Source: Sacculina carcini
Taxonomy: Eukaryota > Arthropoda > Thecostraca > Sacculinidae
Length of the DNA stretch: 64,000 nucleotides
Assembly: GCA_916048095.2 (NCBI GenBank)
Contig: OU696588.1
Coordinates: 6,074,501 to 6,138,500 of the forward strand
Direction of reading: 5' to 3'
Shown here: piece by piece, positions 34,896 to 47,550 of the stretch
How the letters are laid out: each line of letters opens with the position of its first letter
Numbering within the stretch: position 1 is the first letter of the stretch
The notes under the pieces: generated by a model
Told to the model about the DNA's origin: nothing
The model's input: only the letters and a program-made list of their open reading frames with translations
Database searches by the model: none
Position numbers and translations under genes: made by a program

Positions 34896-34962
34896 GCAGC
34901 GCCCTAGAGACCCTCTAGGTGTAGGGCGCTATATAAATATCTACCTAATGTAAATGTAATGT
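34896..34962 (+). repeat. LINE X 3' hairpin tail (type B)
   Basis: GCGCCCTA...TAGGGCGC, then TATATAAATATC and TAATG repeats, lies at the end of the LINE X 3' UTR and after a TG tract. Confidence 0.88.
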
Positions 34963-35755
<793 letters not shown>

Positions 35756-36265
35756 TGTGTGTGAGCGTGTGTGTGAGTGTGTGTGTGTGTATGAGTATGT
35801 GTGTGTGTGTGTGTGAGTGTGTGTGTGTGAGTGTGTGTGTGAGTGTGTATGTGTCTTTGTATCTGTGCATATGTGCATGTGTGTGTGTGTGTATGTGTGT
35901 GTGTGTGTGATTGTCGGAGTATTGGTCATTGAGTGGCACAATCACTCGCTCACGTGCTGCTGCTGAACATGTTAGTTGAGCCGATATGCCAGTGTATGTG
36001 CGTTGTATCATCGTGGTATTGCAACATATAATTCTAGTCAACCGTCAACATTGCTTCACACAATGATTCCATAATCACCCATCACTATATGCTTTCACGT
36101 GCTGTTCGATACAAAACTCCTCGCTCTCTCTCGCTCTCTATCCATCCTTCTCTCTTCCTCTGCATGTGTTGCCTGCGCACAACCTGTGGTTGAGTTGTGG
36201 CGTGCACGTGTGCACGTTGCATGCATGCATCCTGGCACACGCACACACATACACATACATACATA
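35756..36265. other. TG repeats and unique sequence
   Basis: TG/GAGT repeats run to about 35910. 35915-36260 is unique, with short frames in both directions that match nothing recognised. Confidence 0.45.
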
Positions 36266-37487
36266 TCGAAGACTAAATAAGGAATGCAAAACTGCAATTG
36301 GAAATTATTCTGCGACAACAATCCCCGAACAAATCCAGAGAAGACCGAACGACTTGTGGCGTCAATGCAGGCATATAATTGGCACAAAAAAGAGAACGAC
36401 TCGAACAACACACGATGCGAACGAACTCAACGACCTTTACCTGCACATCGGCGCATCAACATCACAAGAAATACCTGATTACGATTGCGGAATTGGGAAT
36501 CAACTTCCACGGGTCAATACAGGATATTTACAGCTGCGAGCGATCAGCATGGAAGCACTAACGAAAATTATTCAGAATATGACACCGGGTACAACAGAGG
36601 ACACTGATGGTATTAGCATGAAGTCCGTCATGATGCTCTACGTTGGCATATGCCACATACTGCTGGACATTGTCAATGGTAGCCTGATCACATGCGAGGT
36701 ACCATCACGTCTCAAGCATGCCATCATTGTACCTGTACCTAAAGGTAAAAACGACACGGGACATATCTCCATTTTACACCCCGTCGTGAAGATCATTGAG
36801 AAGGTAGTTCAACTGCAACTGATAGAATTCATCGAAGATCACAACATTCTGAGCGATACTCACCATGGCTACAGACAGAACCATTCATGCGAAACTGCGC
36901 TTGCAACTGTCTGCGATACAATCTACGAAGCCATGCAAGAACGAAAAGCGGCCATTGTAACATCCATCGACCTGTCGAAATGCTTCGACATAGTTGACCA
37001 CGACCTGCTGCTTGATAAAATACGATCATATAATATAAACGAACGATCGTTCCGACACTATCTGCGTAATCACACTCAGCAAGTGAGAATACAACAGCCG
37101 GGCAGACATCAATTATCATCTACGAGAGCGACCACACCAAACATGTCCATCTTTCAAGGCGGCAGTCTCAGTTGTGTGCTATTTTTGTTATTTTCGAACG
37201 ATTTGTCATCTCATACACCTGAAATATTGCAAGTTGTCCAATACGCAGACGACACAACATTCATGATATCGACCAGCAGATCTGAACTGAACACAACAAT
37301 ACATTACCTTGAACAACATCTTCAGCACATCTATTCCTATTATACCACAAACAAAATGAAAATAAATCCTCAAAAGACACAAATACTACTAGCTGGAACC
37401 AAATACCTTACTAATAAATACAAATACTTAAAACATTTCCTGCTATCACACTACGGTTTTTGGATACAAAAATTGCCGAACAGAAAC
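36266..37487 (+). pseudogene. LINE Y reverse transcriptase, plus-strand copy
   Basis: An uninterrupted frame encodes RRLNKECKTAIGNYSATT, NDLWRQCRHIIGTKK, HAIIVPVPKGKNDTG, HHGYRQNHSCETAL, SIDLSKCFDIVDHDLLLDK, FQGGSLSCVLFLLFSNDL and QYADDTTFMIS. It is the RT of a Jockey-superfamily-like LINE. It lacks the endonuclease upstream and stops at about 37487 inside the C-terminal part (GFWIQKLPNRN). No stop is seen in the RT part, unlike the inverted copy. It forms a 1.2-kb inverted repeat with 38157-39350. Confidence 0.88.
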
Positions 37488-37590
37488 TACATATGCATGT
37501 ACATTCACAACATCATCATATATACATACATACGCAACATATACACATATATCATAACTCAAAAGGTTTGTGTGTATAAAATTTTCTAGT
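37488..37590 (-). repeat. LINE tail fragment, inverted
   Basis: This is the reverse complement of 27103-27205 (TATGTGTATATGTTGCGTAT). It joins the truncated plus-strand LINE Y copy to the minus-strand copy. Confidence 0.75.
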
Positions 37591-37599
37591 TTTGTTCGT

Positions 37600-40433
37600 G
37601 ACAAAGTGTGTTTTCATGTAAATGTTCCGTATGCGTATCGGGCGGCGTCGTAATTGATTCGTCTTCTGCCAGCGTCTGTTGTAATCCTCGGGTAGATGAT
37701 TTCGCTGCGTCTTGTCGTTCTGTATTCGCTTCGTCGGTCTATCGTGTTGTATAGGAGGTTCGGAGTATTAGTTCGCAGAATCTTGTATATAAGTCGTTTT
37801 AGGTTGGTCGTGAAGAGGTCGTTTATTCTCGGGATTCCCAGTTTGGTTAATGCGTCAGATATGTGGTCGCGTTTTCGTCTGTTCGTTAGTATTCTCGCGC
37901 AAAAGTTGAGGACTTTTTGCAGTTTGTTGAGCTGTGTTGGTCCTGTTGTGCCGTAGATTGTGATACAGTATGAAAGTGTAGACATGATGAATGCATTGGT
38001 GAGAGGTCGATGTGTTATGTCAGGTAGAGATGATTTGGCGTTGTTCAAAGCGATAAGCATACCAGTCGATTTACGAGCGAGGTTATCGATATGCTCTTCG
38101 AAGTGGAGGTGTTTGTCCAGGGTGATACCTAGCAACTTGATAGTGTTCTGTTCGGCAATTGTTGTATCCAAAAACCGTAGTGTGATAGCAGGAAATGTTT
38201 TAAGAAGGTATTTGGTTCCAGCTAGTAGGATTTGTGTCTTTTGAGGATTTATTTTCATTTTGTTTGTGGTATAATAGGAATAGATGTGCTGAAGATGTTG
38301 TTCCAGGTAATGTATTGTTGTGTTCAGTTCAGATCTGTTGGTCGATATCATGAATGTTGTGTCGTCTGCGTATTGGACAACTTGCAATATTTCTGGTGTA
38401 TGAGATGACAAATCGTTCGAAAATAACAAAAATAGCACACAACTGAGACTGCCCCCTTGAAAGATGGACATGTTTGGTGTGGTCGCTCTCGTAGATGATA
38501 ATTGATGTCTGCCCGGCTGTTGTATTCTCACTTGCTAAGTGTGATTACGCAGATAGTGTCGGAACCATCATTCATCAATATTATACGATCGTATTTTATC
38601 AAGCAGCAGGTCGTGGTCAACTATGTCGAAGCATTTCGACGGGTTGATGGATGTTACAATGGTCGCTTTTCGTTCTTGCATGGCTTCGTAGATTGTATCG
38701 CAGACAGTTGCAAGCGCAGTTTCGCATGAATGGTTCTTTCTGTAGCCATGGTGAGTATCGCTCAGAATGTTGTGGTCTTCGATGAATTCTATCAGTTGCA
38801 GTTGAACTACCTTCTCAATGATCTTCATGATGGGGGGTAAAATGGAGATCGGTCTCGTGTCGTTTTTGCCTTTAGGGACAGGTACAATGATGGCATGCTT
38901 GAGACGTGATGGTACCTCGTATGTGATCAGGCTACCATTGCCAATGTCCAGCAGTATGTGGCATATGCCATCGTAGAGTATCATGACGGACTTCATGCTA
39001 ATACCATCAGTGTCCTCTGTTGTACTCGGTGTCATGTTCTGAATAATTTTTGTCAGTGCTTCCATGCTGATCGCTCGCAGCTGTAAATATCCTGTATTGA
39101 CCCGTGGAAGTCGATTCCCAATGCCGCAGTCGTAATCAGGTATTTCTTGTGATGTTGATGCGCCGATGTGCAGGTAAAGGTCGTTGAGTTCGTTCGCATC
39201 GTGTGTTGTTCGAGTCGTTTTCTTTTTTGTGCCAATTATATGCCTGCATTGACGCCACAAGTCGTTCGGTCTTCTCTGGATTCGTTCGGATATTGTTGTC
39301 GCAGAATAATCTCTAATTGCAGTTTTGCATTCCTCATTTAGTCTTCGATATTCGTCTTTCATTTTATGTCTTAAAGCGTACTTTCGTTTCTCGTATAGTG
39401 ATCGTATAGCTAGTGGGAGTGGTCGTCTGTGAGTATTTCGTATGTGTACTTGTTTGACTGGAAGGAACGTGTTAATGAATGTGCTGAAAATTTTAACGAA
39501 GTATTCGTATTTCGCCTCGATGGACTTGCTCGAATAAAATGGAATCCAGTTTGATTGTCGAAGAAGAGCTACACATAGCGGTACGTTGATATTTCGATAT
39601 AGCCTTGTGTTTTTCGTGTTTACGTCCGCTGTCGTGGCATTGTGTTTGATGTGCACCATGGTAAAATGATGTGGTGTCCCATAGTGGCAGCGCTGAACGT
39701 GTGTCTTGACGATATCCAGATCGCTATTCACAGCGACAATGTCGAGCAGACTATCAGACAATTCGTATGTTGGCTCGGTCGTGTTGCAGATTGTCAGTTT
39801 GTAGTTATTCATCATTCGGCAGAGTTTGTTCGCTGGCAATTGTGCTTTCAACATACAAGCGTTGAAGTCGCCTCCAATTATGATTTTCGCATGTTTGTAC
39901 TCGCAGATTAGTTCTTGCAGCTGATCTTCCAAGTCGTCCAGATCATCATGCACTTGGTCTACAGTGTATACAGGCGGTCTGTATACACTACCTATGACAA
40001 ATGTGAGATCTTTAAAGATCGCTTTCACCCAGAGTATCTCGATGCTGCTATGAGGACGCTTCGTGGAGACATTGATGATTTCGTGTGGTATCGTTTCTCT
40101 CAGGATTATTGCGACTCCTCCGTATCCACTTGGTTGAACAGATGTTTGAGGTCTGTCGCGTCTAATAAGTGTACAATTAGGAATGTTTAGAAATCGTGTC
40201 GGTATCTCTGGCCTTAACCATGTTTCGCTCAATATAAAAATGTCGAATATGAGCGTGTTTGACTGTAGATCATAACGAAGGTCGGGTATTTTACTACGCA
40301 ATGATTGTATATTCAGCTGGCATATTATTATACAACTACCATCGTGTGTTTTTATAGGAGTCGTTTCGTCTGTGGTTGATGCTTGTTCAATCGTGCATCG
40401 CACAGTTCGCTGTTCAATTCTGGATTCGTTCAT
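37600..40433 (-). pseudogene. LINE Y ORF2 (endonuclease plus reverse transcriptase)
   Basis: The minus-strand frame from 40433 encodes the endonuclease (IICQLNIQSLRSKIPDLR, FILSETWL, GGVAIIL, GSVYRPP, IIGGDFNA) and then the RT (IVPVPKGKNDTRPISILPP, HHGYRKNHSCETAL, CFDIVDHDLLLDK). Two in-frame stops lie at 38568-38570 (CGA in the plus-strand copy) and 38535-38537 (CAG there), both C-to-T changes. The frame then resumes with FQGGSLSCVLF and QYADDTTFMIS and ends DYDAARY...YGTFT at about 37614. The protein would nick target DNA and copy LINE RNA at that site. About 940 codons in total, typical of Jockey-like ORF2. Only the two nonsense codons separate it from an open frame. Confidence 0.88.
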
Positions 40434-40537
40434 ATCCTCTCGTTTTTCGTATCGTTGATTCTTGTCGTTGATCGTATCACTATAGTTATTGGTCTTAATC
40501 GTGGGTTCATCGTAGACAAAATGGGTTTCGTCTTTTG

Positions 40538-41383
40538 CTAATAGTTTTTTGTTGTCTCAGTCCTTTTAATAATTCTGTTTCGTGCCATGATGAAGAAGGG
40601 ACATGATGTAGAGTAAGCTGGGTGATCTGTACTCAACCTACCAGCAGCCTTACAATGGAAACACTTCTTGTTGTCAATGTTAGTGCATTCGGAGGTGGAA
40701 TGGTTTTCGGCACAGTGTCCACACTTCACACTATTTCTGCACTGCGATGCCTTATGATTGTAGCCGAGACAGTGTGTGCATCGTGTGACCCAGTATCTGT
40801 CAAATACTCGGCATCGACGAAGTCCTATGTAATGGAAGCCACACTTCTCATAATCGTATCTCACTGATCGTATACCATGATCGTATACCACACTTCTCAT
40901 GATCGTATCTGATCTTCTCATGATCGTATCTCTCATGATCGTATCTCGAATTTTAGGCGTGACAGAGAGAACGACAGTCTTTGAAAACTCGCCAGATTTC
41001 TTAGAGAAAATGATTTTGGCGTCAATATCTTTTTCAATGATTTCAGTAAGAGTAGAATTATTTATCTTGACTTCAGCCATCAAATCGTCATCTCTGATGT
41101 CGTCAACTGATACTAGGGTTAACTTTGGCTTCAATAGTGGCATGGCTGATGCAGAGTGGTCCGCTGATGTATTGATGCTGGTAATAGCAGAAGTAGCTGC
41201 GATTCTGTCAGGTAGAGTTAGTTGGACGTCGCCGCTCTGTAGTTGCCTCATGTTTTGAACGGGTACATTGCAAAGCGCATCTGTGATCACCCGTTTGTTC
41301 ATGCTAGCACCTTGATTGGTTTTGACTATCACATTGTGGCGACATTGTGTGTCAGATTTGACAATGTTGGCGTAAGAGATCAC
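40538..41383 (-). CDS. LINE Y ORF1 (Cys/His-knuckle gag-like protein)
   Basis: This 281-codon frame lies about 105 bp upstream of ORF2 on the same strand. It has an N-terminal region beginning MISYANIVKSDTQCRHN, then three Cys/His knuckles near residues 205-260 (CTHCLGYNHKASQC, CGHCAENHSTSEC and a longer CFHCKAAG...C). Proteins of this type bind the LINE RNA in Jockey/I/R1-like elements. Residues about 145-175 contain DTIMRDTIMRRSDTIMR, an in-frame expansion of a 12-bp-like unit (ATGATCGTATCT) at about 40866-40955. The frame is open throughout. Immediately upstream is the LINE 5' UTR (to about 41540). Confidence 0.83.
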   Translation of the reverse strand: MISYANIVKSDTQCRHNVIVKTNQGASMNKRVITDALCNVPVQNMRQLQSGDVQLTLPDRIAATSAITSINTSADHSASAMPLLKPKLTLVSVDDIRDDDLMAEVKINNSTLTEIIEKDIDAKIIFSKKSGEFSKTVVLSVTPKIRDTIMRDTIMRRSDTIMRSVVYDHGIRSVRYDYEKCGFHYIGLRRCRVFDRYWVTRCTHCLGYNHKASQCRNSVKCGHCAENHSTSECTNIDNKKCFHCKAAGRLSTDHPAYSTSCPFFIMARNRIIKRTETTKNY

Positions 41384-41539
41384 CGAACCATTGATTATCG
41401 GCCGTATACCAGCTGGTCGACTTGCTTCTGTAATTCAGTTACAGCGCTCATGACGTCACTCGAGGTCGCAGTCTGGTTATCGCCAGCCTTGTCGCTTTTG
41501 TGTGTTTCCACATTCTCGGAAAGAAGGTTGAACAGTTAA

Positions 41540-41900
41540 TCAAACTATAGAAAGCAATAAAATATATTACAAATAGGCGCACGTGGGCATCACTGCCCCA
41601 AGCGCGTCTACAAGACGTCACACCACAAACGTACCACGAACAAGTCTCACTTCAAATACTCGCATGCTCGACCAATGAGCGGCGAGCTGGTCACTTGCTC
41701 GCCGCCGCAGGGCATTTACACTTGACACACACACACACACACAATCACACAAAGTGTCACATAAACAAGCTCACGCACTCAGACACAATTTCTCTCACAC
41801 AATCTCTCACTGTTCACAATCACTCCACTCAAACCCATCTTTTTTTTGTTTTACACATTGTTCACATGTGTAAGTTATCCGAGTGGTCAAGTATTTAACA

Positions 41901-41958
<58 letters not shown>

Positions 41959-41969
41959 GGTCGGTACAG
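41540..41969. other. LINE Y 5' flank, CA repeats and (TG)n before ATG4 exon
   Basis: 41540-41720 is probable LINE 5' UTR or flank. CA repeats lie at 41728-41742. (TG)n at 41905-41957 runs up to the acceptor TTGGTCGGTACAG of the ATG4 exon. Confidence 0.6.
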
Positions 41970-42079
41970 GAGGCACTCCGAATCACGCGCTCTATTTTGT
42001 CGGCAGTTTCTCGGAGCGTGTAGTGTACCTAGACCCTCACACCACCCAGCACGCGGCTCCGTCTTACTCACAACATGCG
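41970..42079 (+). CDS. atg4: Cysteine protease ATG4, catalytic Asp/His exon
   Basis: The 110-bp exon has an acceptor AG at 41968-41969 and a GTGAGC donor at 42080. Its first two bases, GA, complete a Gly codon split with the previous exon. It encodes GTPNHALYFVGSFSE and VVYLDPHTTQHAAPSYSQHA. ATG4 proteins have GGKPNSAHYFIG...IYLDPHTTQ here; the Asp and His of DPH are two of the three catalytic residues (Asp278 and His280 in human ATG4B). It ends in phase 0. The exon at 57774 continues it directly. The catalytic Cys exon and the PLRLG region are not seen in the window. The upstream flank is a LINE, so earlier exons must lie beyond it or outside the window. Confidence 0.9.
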
Positions 42080-42183
42080 GTGAGCTGGCACCTGAACGCT
42101 ATGCCTCTATTACTTTACGGCCTCATTGTGATTGTTAAACGACACAAGTGACATGTGACGCATCTCTCTCTCCCACACACCTT

Positions 42184-42218
<35 letters not shown>
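42080..42218. other. ATG4 intron start and (CA)n
   Basis: This follows the GTGAGC donor. (CA)n at 42183-42218 precedes a LINE fragment. The intron, if it is one, is about 15.7 kb (42080-57773) and filled with repeats. Confidence 0.6.
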
Positions 42219-42219
<1 letters not shown>

Positions 42220-42727
42220 TGCGGGCATTATCCTAATCAACTTAAATGTGCAAAAGTTATTCCAATTTTTTAATCAGGACATAGGAGGGATGTCAATAAT
42301 TATAGACCTATAGCTATGCTTCCTTCATTTAATAATGTATTCGAAAAATTTATATCCTATAGACTGACTATACCTTGAAAAAATGAACTTTTAAACACAC
42401 AACAATTTCGGTTCAGAACTGGTTGCTCAACTGAGTCTGCCATCTTAGATTTTGTCAATGGTGTTTATATATGCTTAGAGAAAAAACACCTCGCGGCTGG
42501 CATATTCGTAGACTTTTCAAAAGCATTCGATAAAATTCGATTAGCATTCGATAAAATTACCCATTCAAAATTATGATACAAACTGGAACATTCGGGTATA
42601 AGGGGTATTGCCTACAAAATATTTGAAAATTATCTGATAAATCGAACACCGAGAGTGTATTGTAACAATTGTTACTCATCGGTCAAGAAAATAGATAATG
42701 GGGTACCACAGGGCTCGGTTCTGGGGC
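42219..42727 (+). pseudogene. LINE RT fragment
   Basis: The frame encodes NNYRPIAMLPSFNNVFEKF, RFRTGCSTESAILDFV, AAGIFVDFSKAFDKI and NGVPQGSVLG, with several stops and a small internal duplication (ATTCGATAAAATT). It is closely related to LINE W. It is cut at 42727 by a MITE. Confidence 0.82.
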
Positions 42728-42982
42728 TAGAGCCGTAGCAACCGCCCCCCGTACCCCCCGGCCGGGGGGCCCCCGAATATTGAGGGCGCCGTTGCTTCAC
42801 GTATGATATTAAAATTTTTCATATTTATTATGTATAGCCTTTACCTTTTTGCTCAGATGTTTTCACCTGAGCTTGTATTATGTGATTATGTATAATAAAT
42901 AAATTCATTATTTGGTGTTTAATTTATAATGGGGGCCCCAAGTGTTGCCTTCGGGGGGGCATAAGTCCTCGCAACGGCTCTG
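42728..42982. mobile_element. MITE with GAGCCGTAGC / GCAACGGCTC ends
   Basis: This 255-bp non-coding element has inverted ends TAGAGCCGTAGC and GCAACGGCTCTG and C-run subterminal sequences (CCCCCCGGCCGGGGGG). CAGAGCCGT ends are typical of hAT-type MITEs. The two flanks are unrelated, so no duplication can be verified. Confidence 0.7.
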
Positions 42983-43240
42983 AGCGTGTGCAAGTGCATA
43001 TTGTACTGAAAAGCCTGTGATGTATATCTTGATGGATGTGCAATAAATGCAATTTACTTTACTTTATACACACTGACACACACACAGACACACACACACA
43101 CACACTCACACACTCACACACTCACACACACACAGACACACACACATAAAATATAATGAATACAAATTGAAAACCATAAAATGTAACCTATAAATATCTT
43201 AACCAATAGAAAAGTCTAAATGTGAATATTTTTGTTCTTA
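42983..43240 (+). repeat. LINE 3' tail (TTTAC) and CA repeats
   Basis: 42983-43075 matches the tail at 27230-27310 (GCAATAAATGCAATTTACTT). CA repeats follow to about 43147. Confidence 0.75.
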
Positions 43241-44700
43241 TTTTGACAAATATTATCCCTCAACCCGCCTGATATATAAATCTGCCCGTCGTGTGGTATA
43301 ATTCAGAACACAAACACGAAACAAACAATGAAAGATGATGAAATCTATTCATCAGAATGTTTCCAAACTATATTTATTACTTAACATCATTCCCCAATAT
43401 CATTTGCTTAAGTACTATTTCACTTTTACCGCTATAATATGTATTGTTTATATATTTTCCGCTATCATTAAAACCCAATATAGGCTGAGTCAAACCTACC
43501 CAACCCAACCCAACCATTCAAACTTGACCGCTCTCAGCCTAGTCTGAGGTGATTTAACTTATTAGTTTGTGATCACAAAATATACTGATGCGATCATAAT
43601 TTGTAATCAGAACACTGAGATTATCTACCCCAGGGGTCCCAAACACGCGGCCCACCAATACTTTTCTCTCAACCCGCCAATATAGTATCGGGACCAAACT
43701 GTAAGGCAGCTAAATTCACATTTGTTGCATAATGCGATATAATTATACGCCATTATCATATTATCTCATAATTCCCGGTTAATGCTTCCACTAATGCATC
43801 ATATTCATACAGTTGTTATTTTTTGGATTATACCGATATTACAGCCCTTGATATTACAGCCGATATCATATTATGCAATCTATATTCTGCTACGTATTAT
43901 TCCTAATACATATATCATCAGATCGCAAAATATATTTAAAGGTTCACATCATTCTCCAAAATCATTTGCTTAAGAGCTATTCTACTTTTATCGCTAGAAT
44001 ATTTACTGCTAGCAAAATATCATATACCTCGCTATCATTTAAACCCACTCTTTATAGATACATTTCAGCCCGCCCGTCGTGCGGAACAGTTCATTAAATA
44101 TAATTAATATTCAATTCATATAAAAATTAGTGCAAATTGAAAAAGAAAAACAAACCCATAGGAAAGTTTTAGCTAATATAAAAGTCTAAATGTGAAATTT
44201 ATGTTTCAATTTAGAAAACATGTTTTTCCACAACCCGCCTCATATTTAAAGCTGCCCGTCGTGCGGAATAATTAAGAACTCAAACACGATACAAACACAA
44301 AGAAAATGGATGGAAAACGACCAATAGAAAAGTCAAATTTGTAAATTTTTGTTTTAATTATTGACGATGATTTTCCCTCAACACTGCTCAAATTCACACC
44401 CGTCCTTCGTGTGTAGTAATTCAGAAGTGTAACACTATCAAAACAATGAAACATCTCTATAATTCCAGATTAATGCTTCCTCTAAAACAGCATATGCATA
44501 TACTTGGCATTGCATGATATTACAACCCGTATCCTTATGCAACTTAAGCGTATGCAACTTGAAATTAAACCAATTAAATTACACAGTAAAATTCAGTAGC
44601 TTACTTTGTTCCAAGTAGCATTTTACCCGCCCGTCGTGCGGAACATTTGATGTGTAAATATTGAGGACAATAATGACTTTCTATTCAGTATAGTGTAGCA
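43241..44700 (-). repeat. Helitron-like 3' modules, minus orientation
   Basis: Copies of a module carrying CCGCCCGTCGTGCGGAAC occur at about 43287, 44070, 44250, 44400 and 44627. This is the reverse complement of the CCGCACGACGGGCGG motif that precedes ...AAATGCTAG ends at 53790 and 57700. A 30-bp hAT-like terminus (CAGGGGTCCCAAACACGCGG) lies at about 43633. No gene is seen. The short frames here are AT-rich chance frames. Confidence 0.65.
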
Positions 44701-46470
44701 TTAATTAAACTGTACGGAATAAAACCACACCATCCATGATTGGAGATAATATGATGCATTCTTAATTGTGATTGGGCTTCAGTGAAATTTAATTGGTGTA
44801 TATTCCTGTGTAATCGCAAGTGCGCATAATAGCTGTCAAATTGGCAATATGTCCTTTTGACTTTACACCGCCGTAACTTCCTTCAGATACCCTTTGGAAA
44901 ATTACAAATTATACCGTATTGTAGAAAACAAGATTTCTAGCACGATGGTATAATTTATTTTATGTATAACAAATAGTTACTGAAAAATAGTAGAAAAATG
45001 AATTAATTTTAGTCGCCCGGTGTTCAAGTGTAATTTTGGATGTATTTGAGAATTTTGCCAATTTTACACGTTTTTTGTATCATTTGTGGGTATAAATTAC
45101 ACCTTTTCTTGTAGAACACAAAATTCTCTACACAGTAGTATATTACTGTGTAATCGCAAGTGCGCATAATAGCTGTCAAATTGGCAATATGTCCTTTTGA
45201 CTTTACACCGCCGTCACTTCCTTCAGATACACTTTGGAAAATTAAGAATTATACCGCATTTAAAAAAATACAATTTCCAGCACGATGATATAATTTATTT
45301 TAATGTGTGACAAATAGTTCCTGAGAAATAGGTAGAAAAATGAATTAATTTAGGCGCCCGGTGATCAAGTGTAATTTTGGATGTATTTGAAAATTTTGCC
45401 AATTTTACACATTTTTTGTATCATTTGTGGGTATAAATTATAACTTTTCTTGTAGAACACAAAATTATCTACACAATAGTATAATTTTTATAGCTGTACC
45501 ATTGCTGGTTTATGAGGAATAGATAGGGGAATATTTACCAAAACATTCACGGTTTCCAGTGCTAATTTTGCATTTTTGACTTTGTCATTTTGACTTCACA
45601 CCGCCGTAACTTTTTTTTAATACACTTTGGAAAATTAAAAATTTTACCGTGTTGTAGAAAACGAAATTCCCAGCATGATGGTATTATTTATTTAGATGTG
45701 TGATAATTAGTTATTGAGAAATAGAGAAAAAGGTATAGAAAATCGGACGCGTGGAGTTTATATAATATCTTGAATGTATATTGAATTTTTTTCCATTTTA
45801 CATGTTTTATATTCAATTTTTGGGTATAAATTATATTTCGTTGAGTAGAACAAAAAATTTTCTACACAGTGGTATAATTTGTATAGTTGTACCTTTGCTG
45901 GTTTAGGAGGAGTAGTCTTCAGAAAATTGACAAATTTTCGCGTTTTTCAGGCTCATTTTGTCTTTTCACTGCTATAATTTTTTTTGGTTTTGTTTTTAAA
46001 ATTTTAAATTTAGTGTAAAGTGTAGACAAGAAAATTTCAAACATGATGGTATAAATTTTTAGCGAGTACGCCAAGTAATGGCCGAGTAGCAGCTGATAGA
46101 AAATGGACCAAGGAGGGTGGGACACACACACAGACACTGTAAGAGTTTTTGTCTTCTGTGATGATAATTCTAGTGAAGCAGGCCTCTTAACGTTGTGCGC
46201 CGTGATAACGCTTGATGTCCGATTCCAAACAGTAGTTTTGTTGAAACAATGTATTTCGTCGTGATATTGAAGGTTGCAGTTCTTAACTCTATCGTCCTAA
46301 CGTTATATTCAATGTTCTATCCTATCTGTTCTGCCTGTATCTGCTGCCTGTATCTGCTATGTTCCCAGTAGTAGTATGTTCCCAGTTGGACAGACACACA
46401 GACACACACACACAGAGGATCTCTTTTATATATATAGATATATAGATATATATATATATATAGCTGATTT
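44701..46470 (-). repeat. Tandem array of about 340-bp units; Helitron-like body and 5' end
   Basis: Units containing TGTGTAATCGCAAGTGCGCA and CACCGCCGTAACTTCCTTC recur at 44801 and 45141, with more diverged ones to about 46130. 46390-46470 has CAGAGGATCTCTTTTATATA, the reverse complement of the start of the element at 53803. Read on the minus strand this is a second copy of that element, interrupted by an LTR fragment (46138-46385). Confidence 0.65.
46138..46385 (-). mobile_element. LTR fragment of the LARD-like family
   Basis: It matches the last 230 bp or so of the LTR at 49128-49923, including GCAGGCCTCTTAACGTTGTG. It sits in the CA-repeat part of the Helitron-like element. It is an incomplete fossil LTR. 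Confidence 0.82.
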
Positions 46471-47340
46471 TAACACTTATATTTATGGGGATGCCTAAAA
46501 GACACAGTTCACGCACTGAAGCCTGCAGCACTCAGTCAGTAGTTGAGTACAGGCATTCAACGTGAATGTACGAATAATTTCATTGTGTTTCGAGTCTACA
46601 GCAAAACGGACAGCAATTCGAGAACACACGCAAAATATAATAATATTTTCAAGCTCTCTTACATGTTGAAAAGTATTTATGATTAGAATGAACGCCCAGT
46701 TAACAATTATATATATATATTGTGTATACTATTTATAACATCGATGTATAATATATGTGAGTTGGCTTATATCGTATTTAATTAATGTACACACAGGACA
46801 GCCAAAATCGGTTTTGTATCCTAGCAAATTCTGTTGAGTGTGAAAAGTTCAGAAACTGAAAAAGACCGCAATTTTACAAACAGTCCAATACATGCTTGCA
46901 TGTTTCGTTTCACACGAATTTATTTGCAAAACATATTCATTCTTTTTTCGAAAGCGTCAAAGTTTCAAATTTGACATGTGTGGAATATTTTTTGACAATA
47001 GCCCAGAGCACTCTCTGCCAAAAATGGTCTAACCAAAAAATTAAGTAGACGTGCAGCTTTGTCTGGCCACAAACCAGATCCAAAGCTACATACCCCCAAT
47101 TCGGCCTTGATATCCTAAACCAACTACACATTATGGACAGATTACATAAGAGGGTAAAGAAGAAGCAAAATGATGAAATAATTTGGGACCAGAAGATGCA
47201 CATAGCAATAAGTTATAATGCTATAATTGTCTAGTACCTCACACACAAACTCAAACCGACACAAACTCAACCCCAAGCTAGTGATCATTTTTGACGTATA
47301 AGAGGAGGTGCGCATTCTTCGTCCTCACGCTTGACTCGCT
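46471..47340. other. No recognised feature
   Basis: AT-rich unique sequence. A plus-strand stretch at about 47040-47215 encodes HIMDRLHKRVKKKQNDEI without a recognisable match. Nothing else is seen. Confidence 0.4.
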
Positions 47341-47550
47341 GATGAGGGACACGATGAGGCCGAATCCGCGGGATGAGGCTGAATCCGCGGGATAAGGCCG
47401 AATCCGCGGGATGAGGGGCGATTCCGCGGGATCGGGATGAGGCCGAATCCGCGGGATGAGGCTGAATCCGCGGGATAAGGCCGAATCCGCGGGATCGGGA
47501 TGAGGCCGAATCTGCGGGATGAGGCCGAATCCGCGGGATGAGGCCGGCGG
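47341..47550. repeat. 20-bp minisatellite (GATGAGGCCGAATCCGCGGG)
   Basis: About ten copies, with GATAAGGCC, GATGAGGCT and GATCGG variants. A proline/arginine-rich minus frame runs through it and is not a gene. Confidence 0.92.

Noticed and set aside
36099-36265. Upstream part of the long frame ending at 37589 as a gene start
   Set aside because: Homology to LINE Y begins at about 36266; the earlier codons are unrelated flank.
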